Source: Acidimicrobiia bacterium
GTDB lineage: Bacteria > Actinomycetota > Acidimicrobiia > IMCC26256 > PALSA-555
NCBI GenBank assembly: GCA_040881685.1
Contig: JBBECS010000003.1
Location: 114,630 to 178,629 of the forward strand
Reading direction: 5' to 3'
DNA: 64,000 nt
Shown: positions 42,893 to 49,722 of the stretch, one piece after another
Numbering within the stretch: the first letter of the stretch is position 1
Layout of the letters: every line of letters starts with the position of its first letter
Program-made: the position numbers and the translations under genes
Notes under the pieces: generated by a model
What the model was told of the DNA's origin: nothing
What the model saw: only the letters and a program-made list of their open reading frames with translations
Databases searched by the model: none

Positions 42893-43596
42893 CGATCACG
42901 GTCATCCCCATCCGGGGTGTGCCCGAAGTGCGCCCCGGTGACGAGCTGGCAACGTTGATCGCCGACGCCGCGGCGCAACAGGACACACCCCTCGCGGCCG
43001 GCGACTGTCTCGTGGTGACGCAGAAGGTCGTCTCGAAGGCCGAGGGTCGGTTGGTCGAGCTCGACCCTGACGATCGCGAGGCGCGAACCCGCCTGGTGGA
43101 GTCGGAATCGGTCCGGGTGCTCCGCCGGCGTGGCGATCTGGTCATCAGCGAGACACGTCACGGGTTTGTCTGCGCGAACGCCGGTGTCGACCTCTCGAAC
43201 GTCGAGCACGGCCTCGCCGCGCTGCTCCCGATCGACCCCGATCGATCGGCCCGGCACGTACGGGATGCGCTCGGCGCTCGACACGGGGTCGAGGTGGCCG
43301 TGGTCGTGTCCGACACCTTCGGTCGCCCGTGGCGGATCGGCCTCACCGACGTGGCGATCGGCGTCGCGGGGATCGCCGCCGTGCTCGACCTCCGCGGCGC
43401 CCTCGACGCGCAGGGTCGGGAGCTCCAGGTGACCGAGGTGGCGCTCGCCGACGAGATCGCGGGTGCCGCCGAGCTCGTGATGGGCAAGGCCCAATCTGTG
43501 CCGGCGGCGATCGTCCGCGGTCTCGACTCGACGTGGCTCCGAGACAGCTCCGCGCGCGAGCTCGTGCGCAACCCCTCCGAAGACCTCTTCCGGTGA
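42889..43596 (+). CDS. cofE: F420-0:gamma-glutamyl ligase (CofE; N-terminal half of FbiB)
   Basis: 235 residues. PIRGVPEVRPGDELATLI, CLVVTQKVVSKAEGR, HGFVCANAGVDLSNVE and VVVSDTFGRPWRIGLTDVAIGVAG are the CofE motifs. Adds glutamates to F420-0. In mycobacteria this domain is fused to an FMN-binding nitroreductase domain as FbiB; here it stops after EDLFR and the second domain is a separate gene. The stop TGA lies in the start box of IE-9. Confidence 0.94.
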   Translation: MTITVIPIRGVPEVRPGDELATLIADAAAQQDTPLAAGDCLVVTQKVVSKAEGRLVELDPDDREARTRLVESESVRVLRRRGDLVISETRHGFVCANAGVDLSNVEHGLAALLPIDPDRSARHVRDALGARHGVEVAVVVSDTFGRPWRIGLTDVAIGVAGIAAVLDLRGALDAQGRELQVTEVALADEIAGAAELVMGKAQSVPAAIVRGLDSTWLRDSSARELVRNPSEDLFR

Positions 43597-43697
43597 GCGA
43601 GCGTCCGCGACGCACGTATCGTGCGGCGCAGCGAGCGGTCGCCGAGGTAGAGAGGAGCGGCCCGGCCCGAAGGGCCGAGAGCGGGAAGAGTGAGAGC
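43593..43697 (+). repeat. Intergenic element IE-9 at the FbiB domain junction
   Basis: GTGAGCG start box overlapping the cofE stop; GCACG-TAT-CGTGC (43612-43624); linker with GGTAGAGAGGAGCGGCCCGG; GGCCC-GAA-GGGCC (43664-43676); GAGAGCGGGAAGAG, the Shine-Dalgarno region of the nitroreductase gene. The frame from GTG 43593 is open into the nitroreductase. Confidence 0.8.
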
Positions 43698-44303
43698 GTG
43701 ACCGTTCCCGAGCTGCTCGTGGCGCGGCGTTCGATCCGCGCGTTCCGTGCTGAACCCGTAGCGCGTGACGTCCTGGACGCGCTCGTAGAAGCCGCGTGCC
43801 TCGCGCCAGCCCCGCACCACTCACGCCCGTGGCGATGGGTGGTCGTGGACAGTGCCGACGCCAAGCGCGACCTGGCCGACGGCATGGGCGCGAGGTGGCG
43901 TGAGGATCTGCGCGCCGACGGGCTCGATGACGACCGCATCGAAGAGCTCGTTGGCGCGTCGCACGAGCGCCTCACCCACTCGCCCGCATCGATCCTCGGC
44001 TGTCTCACCTGGGACGGCCTCGATCGCTATCCCGACGAGGCCCGCCAACGCGCGGAGTGGGGCATGGCGCTGCTCTCGCTCGGCGCCGCGGTTGAGAACC
44101 TCATGCTGGCTGCGGCCGACGCCGGGCTCGCGTCGTGCTGGGTGGCCGCCCCGATCTTCTGCCCCGAAACCGCGCGCGACGCGCTCGAGCTGCCCGACGA
44201 CTGGCTCCCCCACGCACTCGTGCTCGTCGGCCATCCTGCCGAGGACTACCTGCCCCGCGCACGTCCACCCCTACCTCTCGGGGATCTGCGCTCGTTCCGC
44301 TAG
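43698..44303 (+). CDS. Nitroreductase-fold protein equivalent to the C-terminal domain of FbiB
   Basis: 201 residues. ARRSIRAFRAEPVARDVLDA, then APAPHHSRPWRWVVVDS, WREDLRADGLDDDRIEE and GLASCWVAAPIFCPETARDAL follow the FbiB C-terminal domain closely. In mycobacterial FbiB this FMN-binding domain reduces dehydro-F420-0 to F420-0. Placed right after cofE, the same role is likely. The start at GTG 43698 agrees with homologues; an in-frame GTG at 43593 overlapping the cofE stop would add 35 residues encoded by IE-9. It shares CTAG with the convergent epimerase stop. Confidence 0.85.
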   Translation: MTVPELLVARRSIRAFRAEPVARDVLDALVEAACLAPAPHHSRPWRWVVVDSADAKRDLADGMGARWREDLRADGLDDDRIEELVGASHERLTHSPASILGCLTWDGLDRYPDEARQRAEWGMALLSLGAAVENLMLAAADAGLASCWVAAPIFCPETARDALELPDDWLPHALVLVGHPAEDYLPRARPPLPLGDLRSFR

Positions 44304-45247
44304 TTCTCCCCTTGATTTCTGAACCAGTCGATGGATCGCTCGAGGCCCTCTTCCAGCGACGTGTACGGCTTCCAGCCGAGGTGGATCGCGGCCCGACCGG
44401 GGTCGAGCGCCGAGCGGTTCAGCTCTCCTGTGCGCAGCGGTCCGTAGCGAGCTGGCTCGGGATAGCCCGTCGCACGCGCCATGAGGTCGAAGAGCTGCTG
44501 CACGCTCGTCTCGACGCCGCTGCCGATGTTCACGATCAGCCCGCCACCCTTGTCGGCGGCGCGCGCGAAGGCGTCCACCACGTCGTCGACGAACACGAAG
44601 TCGCGCGTCTGCTCACCGTCGCCGTAGATCGTCGGGCGCACACTCGCCAGGAGCTTCCCTGCGAAGATCGCAACCACGCCGGCTTCTCCATGCGGGTCTT
44701 GGCGCGGCCCGAACACGTTCGCGAGCGCGAGTACCGAGTACTCCAGGCCGTGGATCTCGCGGTAGTAATGCAGGTAGTCGCCGACCGCCTTCTTCGACAC
44801 GCCGTACGGCGACAGCGGCCGCTGCGGGTGCCCTTCCCGAGTGGGCGTCGCGTCGGGCACGCCGTACAACGTGCCGCCGGACCCTGCGAACACCACCTTG
44901 CGAGTGCCGGCCTCCAGCGCGGCATTGATCACGTTCAACGATCCGAGGATGTTCACCTCTGCGTCGAGCATCGGGTTCGAGACCGACACGCGCACGTCGG
45001 CTTGCGCGGCCAGATGGAACACGACCTCGGGCTTTCGATGCGCGATCAGCTCGCGCATGGCGTCGGACCGGACATCCAGACGCTGGAAGGTCATCTTCCG
45101 CTGACGCTGTGCGCGCGCGTCAGCCAGGTTGGCCAACGATCCTGTCGAGAGGTCGTCGACCACATCGACGTCGTACCCCTCCGCGAGCAGACGGTCCACG
45201 AGGGTCGACCCGATGAAGCCCGCGCCACCGGTGACGAGTACGCGCAC
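44300..45247 (-). CDS. NDP-sugar epimerase/dehydratase (extended SDR, GalE-like)
   Basis: 315 residues. NAD motif VTGGAGFIGSTLVD, FHLAAQADVRVSVSNP, catalytic Tyr and Lys in SPYGVSKKAVGDYLHYY and a Ser/Thr in GSGGTLYG. It belongs to the UDP-glucose 4-epimerase-like group; the exact nucleotide sugar cannot be read from sequence. Position next to the guanylyltransferase and the WbbL-like gene suggests envelope-sugar synthesis. GTG start with GAGGAG five bases upstream. No rmlD is present at this place, unlike in mycobacteria. Confidence 0.86.
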   Translation of the reverse strand: MRVLVTGGAGFIGSTLVDRLLAEGYDVDVVDDLSTGSLANLADARAQRQRKMTFQRLDVRSDAMRELIAHRKPEVVFHLAAQADVRVSVSNPMLDAEVNILGSLNVINAALEAGTRKVVFAGSGGTLYGVPDATPTREGHPQRPLSPYGVSKKAVGDYLHYYREIHGLEYSVLALANVFGPRQDPHGEAGVVAIFAGKLLASVRPTIYGDGEQTRDFVFVDDVVDAFARAADKGGGLIVNIGSGVETSVQQLFDLMARATGYPEPARYGPLRTGELNRSALDPGRAAIHLGWKPYTSLEEGLERSIDWFRNQGEN

Positions 45248-45256
45248 CTCGACTCC

Positions 45257-46351
45257 TCAGCTCGCGGTCGCGACGGGGACGCGACCACCAACGAGGGTTG
45301 AGCCGGCGGAAACACGCGCGCCGGCACCCACGATTGAGAGATCGAGAACACTCGCACGGGCGTCGACGCACGCGTCGGCGCCGACGATCGATGTCCGCGC
45401 GACCGCGCCGTCAGCTACGAGCGCGCGTGCGTGCAGGACCGAACCATCGACGACCGCGTCCAGTCCGACCTGGGCACCTGGCCCGATCGTCGAGGCCGAG
45501 ACGCGTGCACCGCGCGCGAAGCACGCGCCGGCACCGATGAGCAGCGGCGCTTCGAAGGTCGCCGCTGTGAGGTCGATCTCGCCTTGGACCCACACGCCGG
45601 GTGACGCCTCCTGCGCGTCCGGCACCGGCGGAAGCCCCAAGCGCCCGGCAAGCACGTCGGCGTGCGCGTCCAGGTAGGTCTGCGGTGTGCCCACATCGAG
45701 CCAGTAGTCGTCGGTTCCCAAGGCATACACCTTCCCGCGTTCTTCGAGCAGCCCGGGGAAGGTCTCACGCTCGATCGACACGGCGACCCCAGCCGGGATG
45801 CGGGCGAACACCTCAGGCTCCAGCACGTACGTCCCCGCGTTGATCCAGTCGCTCGGCGACGTTCCCGGTTTCGGCTTCTCGACAAACGCCTGAACCTCAC
45901 CGTCGGGGTACGTGGGCACTGCTCCCAGAGCCGACGGGTCCTCAACGTGCGACAGGTGAATCGTCGCCGCGGCATCGCGGTCGACATGGAATTCGACGAA
46001 CGCTCGGAGGTCGAGCGTGGTGAGCACGTCGCCGTTGCACACGACCACGCGTTCATCGATGCCTGCTTGCTCGACGGCGAAGCGAATGGCACCGGCGGTT
46101 CCGAGCGGCTCCGGTTCGACGGCGTACACGAGGCGCATCGCACCGAACCGGTCACGAGGGAAGTGGTGGACGAACGCGTCAGGCAGGTACCCGAGCGAGA
46201 GCACGACCTCGTCGACGCCGTACGCGCCCAGCCACGCGAGCTGACGCTCGATGAGCGGCCGACCGCCGACCGGCAGCAGCGGCTTGGGTGTCGTGAGGGT
46301 CAGCGGACGAAGGCGCGTGCCCTCGCCGCCGACGAGCACGACGGCTTTCAC
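45257..46351 (-). CDS. manC: Mannose-1-phosphate guanylyltransferase (or related NDP-sugar pyrophosphorylase)
   Basis: 364 residues. Nucleotide-binding VLVGGEGTRLRPLTLTTPK and LPVGGRPLIERQL, metal Asp in VCNGDVLTTLD, EKPKPG and NAGTYVLEPEVF; C-terminal left-handed beta helix of hexapeptide repeats (from SPGVWVQGEIDLTAATF to the end). By neighbourhood it corresponds to mycobacterial Rv3264c, which makes GDP-mannose. The GTG start overlaps the stop of the upstream His-rich protein (GTGA). Confidence 0.85.
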   Translation of the reverse strand: MKAVVLVGGEGTRLRPLTLTTPKPLLPVGGRPLIERQLAWLGAYGVDEVVLSLGYLPDAFVHHFPRDRFGAMRLVYAVEPEPLGTAGAIRFAVEQAGIDERVVVCNGDVLTTLDLRAFVEFHVDRDAAATIHLSHVEDPSALGAVPTYPDGEVQAFVEKPKPGTSPSDWINAGTYVLEPEVFARIPAGVAVSIERETFPGLLEERGKVYALGTDDYWLDVGTPQTYLDAHADVLAGRLGLPPVPDAQEASPGVWVQGEIDLTAATFEAPLLIGAGACFARGARVSASTIGPGAQVGLDAVVDGSVLHARALVADGAVARTSIVGADACVDARASVLDLSIVGAGARVSAGSTLVGGRVPVATAS

Positions 46352-47145
46352 GGCGTGGCGGTTGCCGGACCGGTGGTCGACGTGGTGGCGCTCGACGTGG
46401 TGGTGGTCGGGGCTTCGCCACCCGGCCCCGCGGTGCTGCACGACTTCACGTCGAGCGCTTCGGGTGTCTCCTGGCCGGCGTCGGGGTCGGGTGCCTCGAA
46501 CGCGTTCGGCGGCACGCCGATGGCTTCACCCTTGGGGAGGAACGCGAGCGCGACCACATGGAGATCTTGGAGCTTGTAGTCGGCGGGGTTCCCGGTCCGG
46601 CCCGTGCAGTCGACCGACCACTTCACGACGCCGGTGCGGCCGGCCATCGTGGAGCCGGGAGGGCACTTGTCGCCGTTCGACCAGGTGGTGGTACCGGGTT
46701 CGACCGCGGGGCCCGCCCAGACGTCGAACGAGTCCTCGGCGACCGTCCACCCGCCGTTGTGGAAGTAGCGGCCGAGCGTCGCGTTGTCGCCCGCGTCGGC
46801 GCTGGAGTACGGGTGGATGTGGATGAAGCCGTCGCCGTGGGTGTGCAGCCCGGCCTGGATGTTGCTGTCGGTGACATTGTGGAACTCGAGCGGCTCGGAG
46901 AGCCACTCGCCACACACGTTGACGCCGAGCGCCTCGTGCCAGTGGTCATAGAAGTCGCTCGTCACCGGGTTGATGCCCGCGAGTGGGTGGACGTCGTTGC
47001 CCCCCGCCGACGTGACGATCCCGGTCACGCCCGCGGCGACGATCAGCGCGAGCGCCCCGTAGTACCAGCGCGCGCCGCCGCGCTTCTTGGGGCGCCGCAC
47101 CTTGGCTCGTATGCGGGCGCGGGAGTACTTGTTAGATCTGGCCAT
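46348..47145 (-). CDS. Single-pass membrane protein with His-rich extracellular domain, uncharacterised
   Basis: 265 residues. Basic cytosolic N-terminus (KVRRPKKRGGARWYYG), one membrane segment (ALALIVAAGVTGIVTSAGG), then an outer domain with DFYDHWHEALGVNVCGEWL and GLHTHGDGFIHIHPYSSADAG, two Cys later (DKCPPG, VDCTG) and a Ser/Thr/Pro-rich C-terminal tail. Seven His in two clusters suggest a metal site, perhaps copper or zinc, but that is inference. Coupled to manC by a GTGA overlap. The start follows TAGCCT by ten bases. Confidence 0.72.
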   Translation of the reverse strand: MARSNKYSRARIRAKVRRPKKRGGARWYYGALALIVAAGVTGIVTSAGGNDVHPLAGINPVTSDFYDHWHEALGVNVCGEWLSEPLEFHNVTDSNIQAGLHTHGDGFIHIHPYSSADAGDNATLGRYFHNGGWTVAEDSFDVWAGPAVEPGTTTWSNGDKCPPGSTMAGRTGVVKWSVDCTGRTGNPADYKLQDLHVVALAFLPKGEAIGVPPNAFEAPDPDAGQETPEALDVKSCSTAGPGGEAPTTTTSSATTSTTGPATATP

Positions 47146-47155
47146 GACCGCGTCG

Positions 47156-47161
47156 AGGCTA
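47156..47161 (-). promoter_or_regulatory. -10 element (TAGCCT) for the His-rich membrane protein gene
   Basis: TAGCCT is followed by ten bases and the ATG at 47145. It overlaps the 3' end of the GT2 gene, so manC and the epimerase may have this internal promoter. Confidence 0.5.
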
Positions 47162-48058
47162 CCCGGTCGGTCTCGAACTGACGGGCCGCGACCGGCGCCC
47201 ACCGAGCGCGTGGGCGAGCGCGGCGAGGCCGAAGCGCACGGAGAGGTAACCGAACGCCGGGACGAGGAGCACGCGGCGCCATCCATGCCAGCGCTTCGCC
47301 GCGAAGCGCAGGAGCGATCGATGATGCGAGAGCAGCATCCGGTACGGCCGCCGCGCCGTGCTCGCACCCTGCACGTGGACGACCTCGCCTCCCGGTTCGT
47401 AGGCAACCCTCCACCCGGCCCCGCGCAGTCGCCAGCAGAGGTCCACGTCCTCGACGTACATGAAGTAGCCCGCATCCCAGCCACCCACGGCATCGAGCGC
47501 GCTACGACGGAGCCACACGGCTGCGCCTGACACGAAGCCGACGTCGCGTGGCTGCGAGGGATCGGCGTCGAGCTCGCGGTAACGGCGGGTGAAGCGGTTG
47601 CCGGGTTTGAACAGGCCGAGCACACCGTGACCGACCGCGTCCCGCAGGCGCGGGATCGAGCGCGCCGACGGATATTGCGTACCGTCGACGTTGCGAACCG
47701 ATGGACCGACCGCGCCGAGATCCGGCTCGTGGTCGAACCTTGCGAGCACTGCGCTCGCAGTTCCGGCTTCGACACGCACGTCGCAGTTGCAGACTGCGAC
47801 GACGGGCCCAGTCGTCACAGCGGCTCCCGCGTTCGCGGCGCTTGCATACCCGCGGTTGCGATCGGGCGTGATCACCTGGACGTCAGGCACCAGCGAACGC
47901 AATCGCTCGATCGAGCCGTCGGTGGACCCGTTGTCCACGACGACGATCTCGGCCGCGCCGGCCGAGGTGTCGGCGAGCAACGACTGCACGCATTCGGCCA
48001 GGAGGTCGCCGGCCTCGTAGTTCACGACCACCGCCGCCCACCGGGGCTCGCTCACCAT
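47159..48058 (-). CDS. GT2 rhamnosyltransferase-like glycosyltransferase (WbbL-like)
   Basis: 299 residues. AVVVNYEAGDLLAECVQSLL, VVVDNGSTDGS, NRGYASAANAGA, then FVSGAAVWLRRSALDAVGGWDAGYFMYVEDVDLCWRLRGAGW, the arrangement of WbbL-type rhamnosyltransferases that start the galactan linker in mycobacteria. The product here may differ. ATG 48058 and GTG 48055 are both possible; the GTG overlaps the stop of the IE-10 small ORF (GTGA). No membrane segments, likely cytosolic at the membrane face. Confidence 0.86.
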   Translation of the reverse strand: MVSEPRWAAVVVNYEAGDLLAECVQSLLADTSAGAAEIVVVDNGSTDGSIERLRSLVPDVQVITPDRNRGYASAANAGAAVTTGPVVAVCNCDVRVEAGTASAVLARFDHEPDLGAVGPSVRNVDGTQYPSARSIPRLRDAVGHGVLGLFKPGNRFTRRYRELDADPSQPRDVGFVSGAAVWLRRSALDAVGGWDAGYFMYVEDVDLCWRLRGAGWRVAYEPGGEVVHVQGASTARRPYRMLLSHHRSLLRFAAKRWHGWRRVLLVPAFGYLSVRFGLAALAHALGGRRSRPVSSRPTG

Positions 48059-48204
48059 TCCCGCTCTCGGTGCTTCGCACCGGGCCGCTCGGGCCCCATT
48101 CGCTGCGGGCCGGGGACCAATTCGCCGGTCGACTCCGCAGGCTCCGTCTCCTGGTCGTCGACCGGCAAAGCCGCCCGACTTCCGTCCCGCCGACGCTCAC
48201 TCAT
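48052..48204 (-). CDS. Candidate small ORF bridging the LCP and GT2 genes (in IE-10)
   Basis: 50 codons. ATG one base after the LCP stop (TGA C ATG); the TGA overlaps the GTG of the GT2 gene. Product pieces: MSERRRDGSRAALPV, DDQETEPAESTGELV, and MGPERPGAKHREREW. The end resembles the IE-13 ORF (VERPGPQGRERD), and ETEPAEST matches AETKPAEST in the thioesterase tail. Confidence 0.35.
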   Translation of the reverse strand: MSERRRDGSRAALPVDDQETEPAESTGELVPGPQRMGPERPGAKHREREW

Positions 48205-48205
48205 G
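48059..48205 (-). repeat. Intergenic element IE-10
   Basis: Minus orientation. TTT-loop hairpin CGGC-TTT-GCCG (48063-48073 plus 100, that is 48163-48173); a nine-pair inverted repeat (48125-48133 with 48157-48165) enclosing the core box (48127-48151); GGTGC-GAA-GCACC (48069-48081); GAGAGCGGGAA running into the GT2 start codon. Confidence 0.8.
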
Positions 48206-49657
48206 TCAGCAGGGCGGGATCTTGGGTGCCGGCTTGCCGAGCTCGCTCAAGTCCGCGACCGGTGCGGGTGCCAGCCCCTCCTCCGTCACCGGCACCAGTG
48301 TGTCCGCGACGCCTGTGGTGGACGTGGTCAGCGACTCGGGCACCAGGATGCTCACGAAGTCGGCACCGAGCACCAAGACGACGTCGGCGCCTTTGAGCGA
48401 GGGGTCGAGCACCAGCCGGGCCGAGGGCTCGACGTAGGAGAGCACGAGCTTGCCGGCGTCTTGCTCACCCGGCGCGTAGCGAACCTCAGTAAGCGCCACC
48501 TCTGCTCGCGCATCGCTACGCGCGCCGGCGCGCTTGAACCCGATCTTCGCGAGCTCGTCGAGCGCAGCGGTTGCCGTGTCGACCTGCCCGGTTCCGTCCA
48601 GGACCCGAAGCTTCACGTCGGAAGGCGCCGCGGAGCTCGTGGTGGCCACACTGCCGAAGTCACCGAGGAGCTTGGCCATCTCGCGCCACGCCGGGTCATC
48701 CGGGTACAGCACCGAGGCACCATTTTGCGCAGGGCCCGACTTCCACGGGAAGGTCCTCATGTCGAGCGCGCTCTGGTCGTTGGCGTTCACCGTGCGGAAC
48801 GCCTCGACGATCGAGAGGATGTCGTCCTTCGCCAACCCCTCATCGGCTTTCAAGTTCTGCACGACTTCGTTGGTGATGTCGAGCGCAGTGAAGGGGTCGT
48901 TGAGGCTCCTCGCCACCGCGAGCCCAGCCATGGACCGGATGAAGGATTGCTGGCGCTCGATGCGGCTGATGTCGGGAACGATGTCTGCAGACACCCAATC
49001 ATCGGTCTCGAGGTTGAGGTACTCGAGCGAGCGCGACCGCACGTAGGCGAGGCTCGCCGGTCCATCGAGTCGACGGCATCCGGGCGTACGAACGAAGAGG
49101 TTCGTGTTGGCGTCGCGTGCCGGGTATGGGAAGTACGTCGGCACGCTGCCGATCGCCTTGACGATGCCCTCGAAGCTCTGGAAGTCGACCTCGATGTAGT
49201 GGTTGATCTCGATCCCGAAGTTGGCCTTCAGGGTCGCGATCGTCTTGTCGGCACTGATGTTGAACGCGTAGTTGATCTTCTCCATCCCGACACCGGGAAC
49301 ATCGACCCAGAGGTCACGCGGGAACGACACCACCAACGTGCGCTGCGCTCCCGGCTCCACGTGAACGACCATCATCGTGTCGGACCGCTTGCCTTCGACG
49401 TCCTCTTGGTTGCCGAACGCCTCTTCCTGCCCTGCGTTCTCCACGAACTCACGCGTGTCGGAGCCGATCACGAGATAGTTGGCCCCCTCGGGCGGCGCGG
49501 CTGCCGTCGCAACTTTGACGGCGTCGATCTCGTCGATCTTTTGATCGATCACATAGTTGACCGCCACCACCGCAACGATCATCAACAGCGCGGAGACGCC
49601 GAATGCGACCGCGTAGCGCCCGGCGAAGGCGCGACGGGCTGACGACGGGTTCTCCAT
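48206..49657 (-). CDS. LCP (LytR-CpsA-Psr) family cell-wall ligase
   Basis: 483 residues. Signal-anchor near residues 16-35 (AVAFGVSALLMIVAVVAVNY), LCP domain with YLVIGSDTRE, SDTMMVVHVEP, VVSFPRDLWVDVPG, INYAFNI and the Arg-rich CRRLDGPASLAYVRSR, then a C-terminal LytR_C-type domain (VRVLDGTGQVDTATAA-like region). Transfers polyprenyl-linked glycans to peptidoglycan; mycobacterial counterpart Rv3267/CpsA by neighbourhood. The start MENPSSARRAFAG is set by TACCAT nine bases upstream; the extension to 49789 crosses the divergent promoter. Confidence 0.9.
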   Translation of the reverse strand: MENPSSARRAFAGRYAVAFGVSALLMIVAVVAVNYVIDQKIDEIDAVKVATAAAPPEGANYLVIGSDTREFVENAGQEEAFGNQEDVEGKRSDTMMVVHVEPGAQRTLVVSFPRDLWVDVPGVGMEKINYAFNISADKTIATLKANFGIEINHYIEVDFQSFEGIVKAIGSVPTYFPYPARDANTNLFVRTPGCRRLDGPASLAYVRSRSLEYLNLETDDWVSADIVPDISRIERQQSFIRSMAGLAVARSLNDPFTALDITNEVVQNLKADEGLAKDDILSIVEAFRTVNANDQSALDMRTFPWKSGPAQNGASVLYPDDPAWREMAKLLGDFGSVATTSSAAPSDVKLRVLDGTGQVDTATAALDELAKIGFKRAGARSDARAEVALTEVRYAPGEQDAGKLVLSYVEPSARLVLDPSLKGADVVLVLGADFVSILVPESLTTSTTGVADTLVPVTEEGLAPAPVADLSELGKPAPKIPPC

Positions 49658-49666
49658 GGAGTGGTC

Positions 49667-49672
49667 ATGGTA
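49667..49672 (-). promoter_or_regulatory. -10 element (TACCAT) for the LCP gene
   Basis: TACCAT is followed by nine bases and the ATG at 49657. Confidence 0.45.
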
Positions 49673-49710
49673 CCGAAGCGATTTCGTGCGGTTCCCTCGG
49701 ACTCGTCGCC

Positions 49711-49716
49711 TACCCT
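49711..49716 (+). promoter_or_regulatory. -10 element (TACCCT), leaderless start of pabB
   Basis: TACCCT is followed by six bases and the GTG at 49723. Confidence 0.55.
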
Positions 49717-49722
49717 CCCGAA

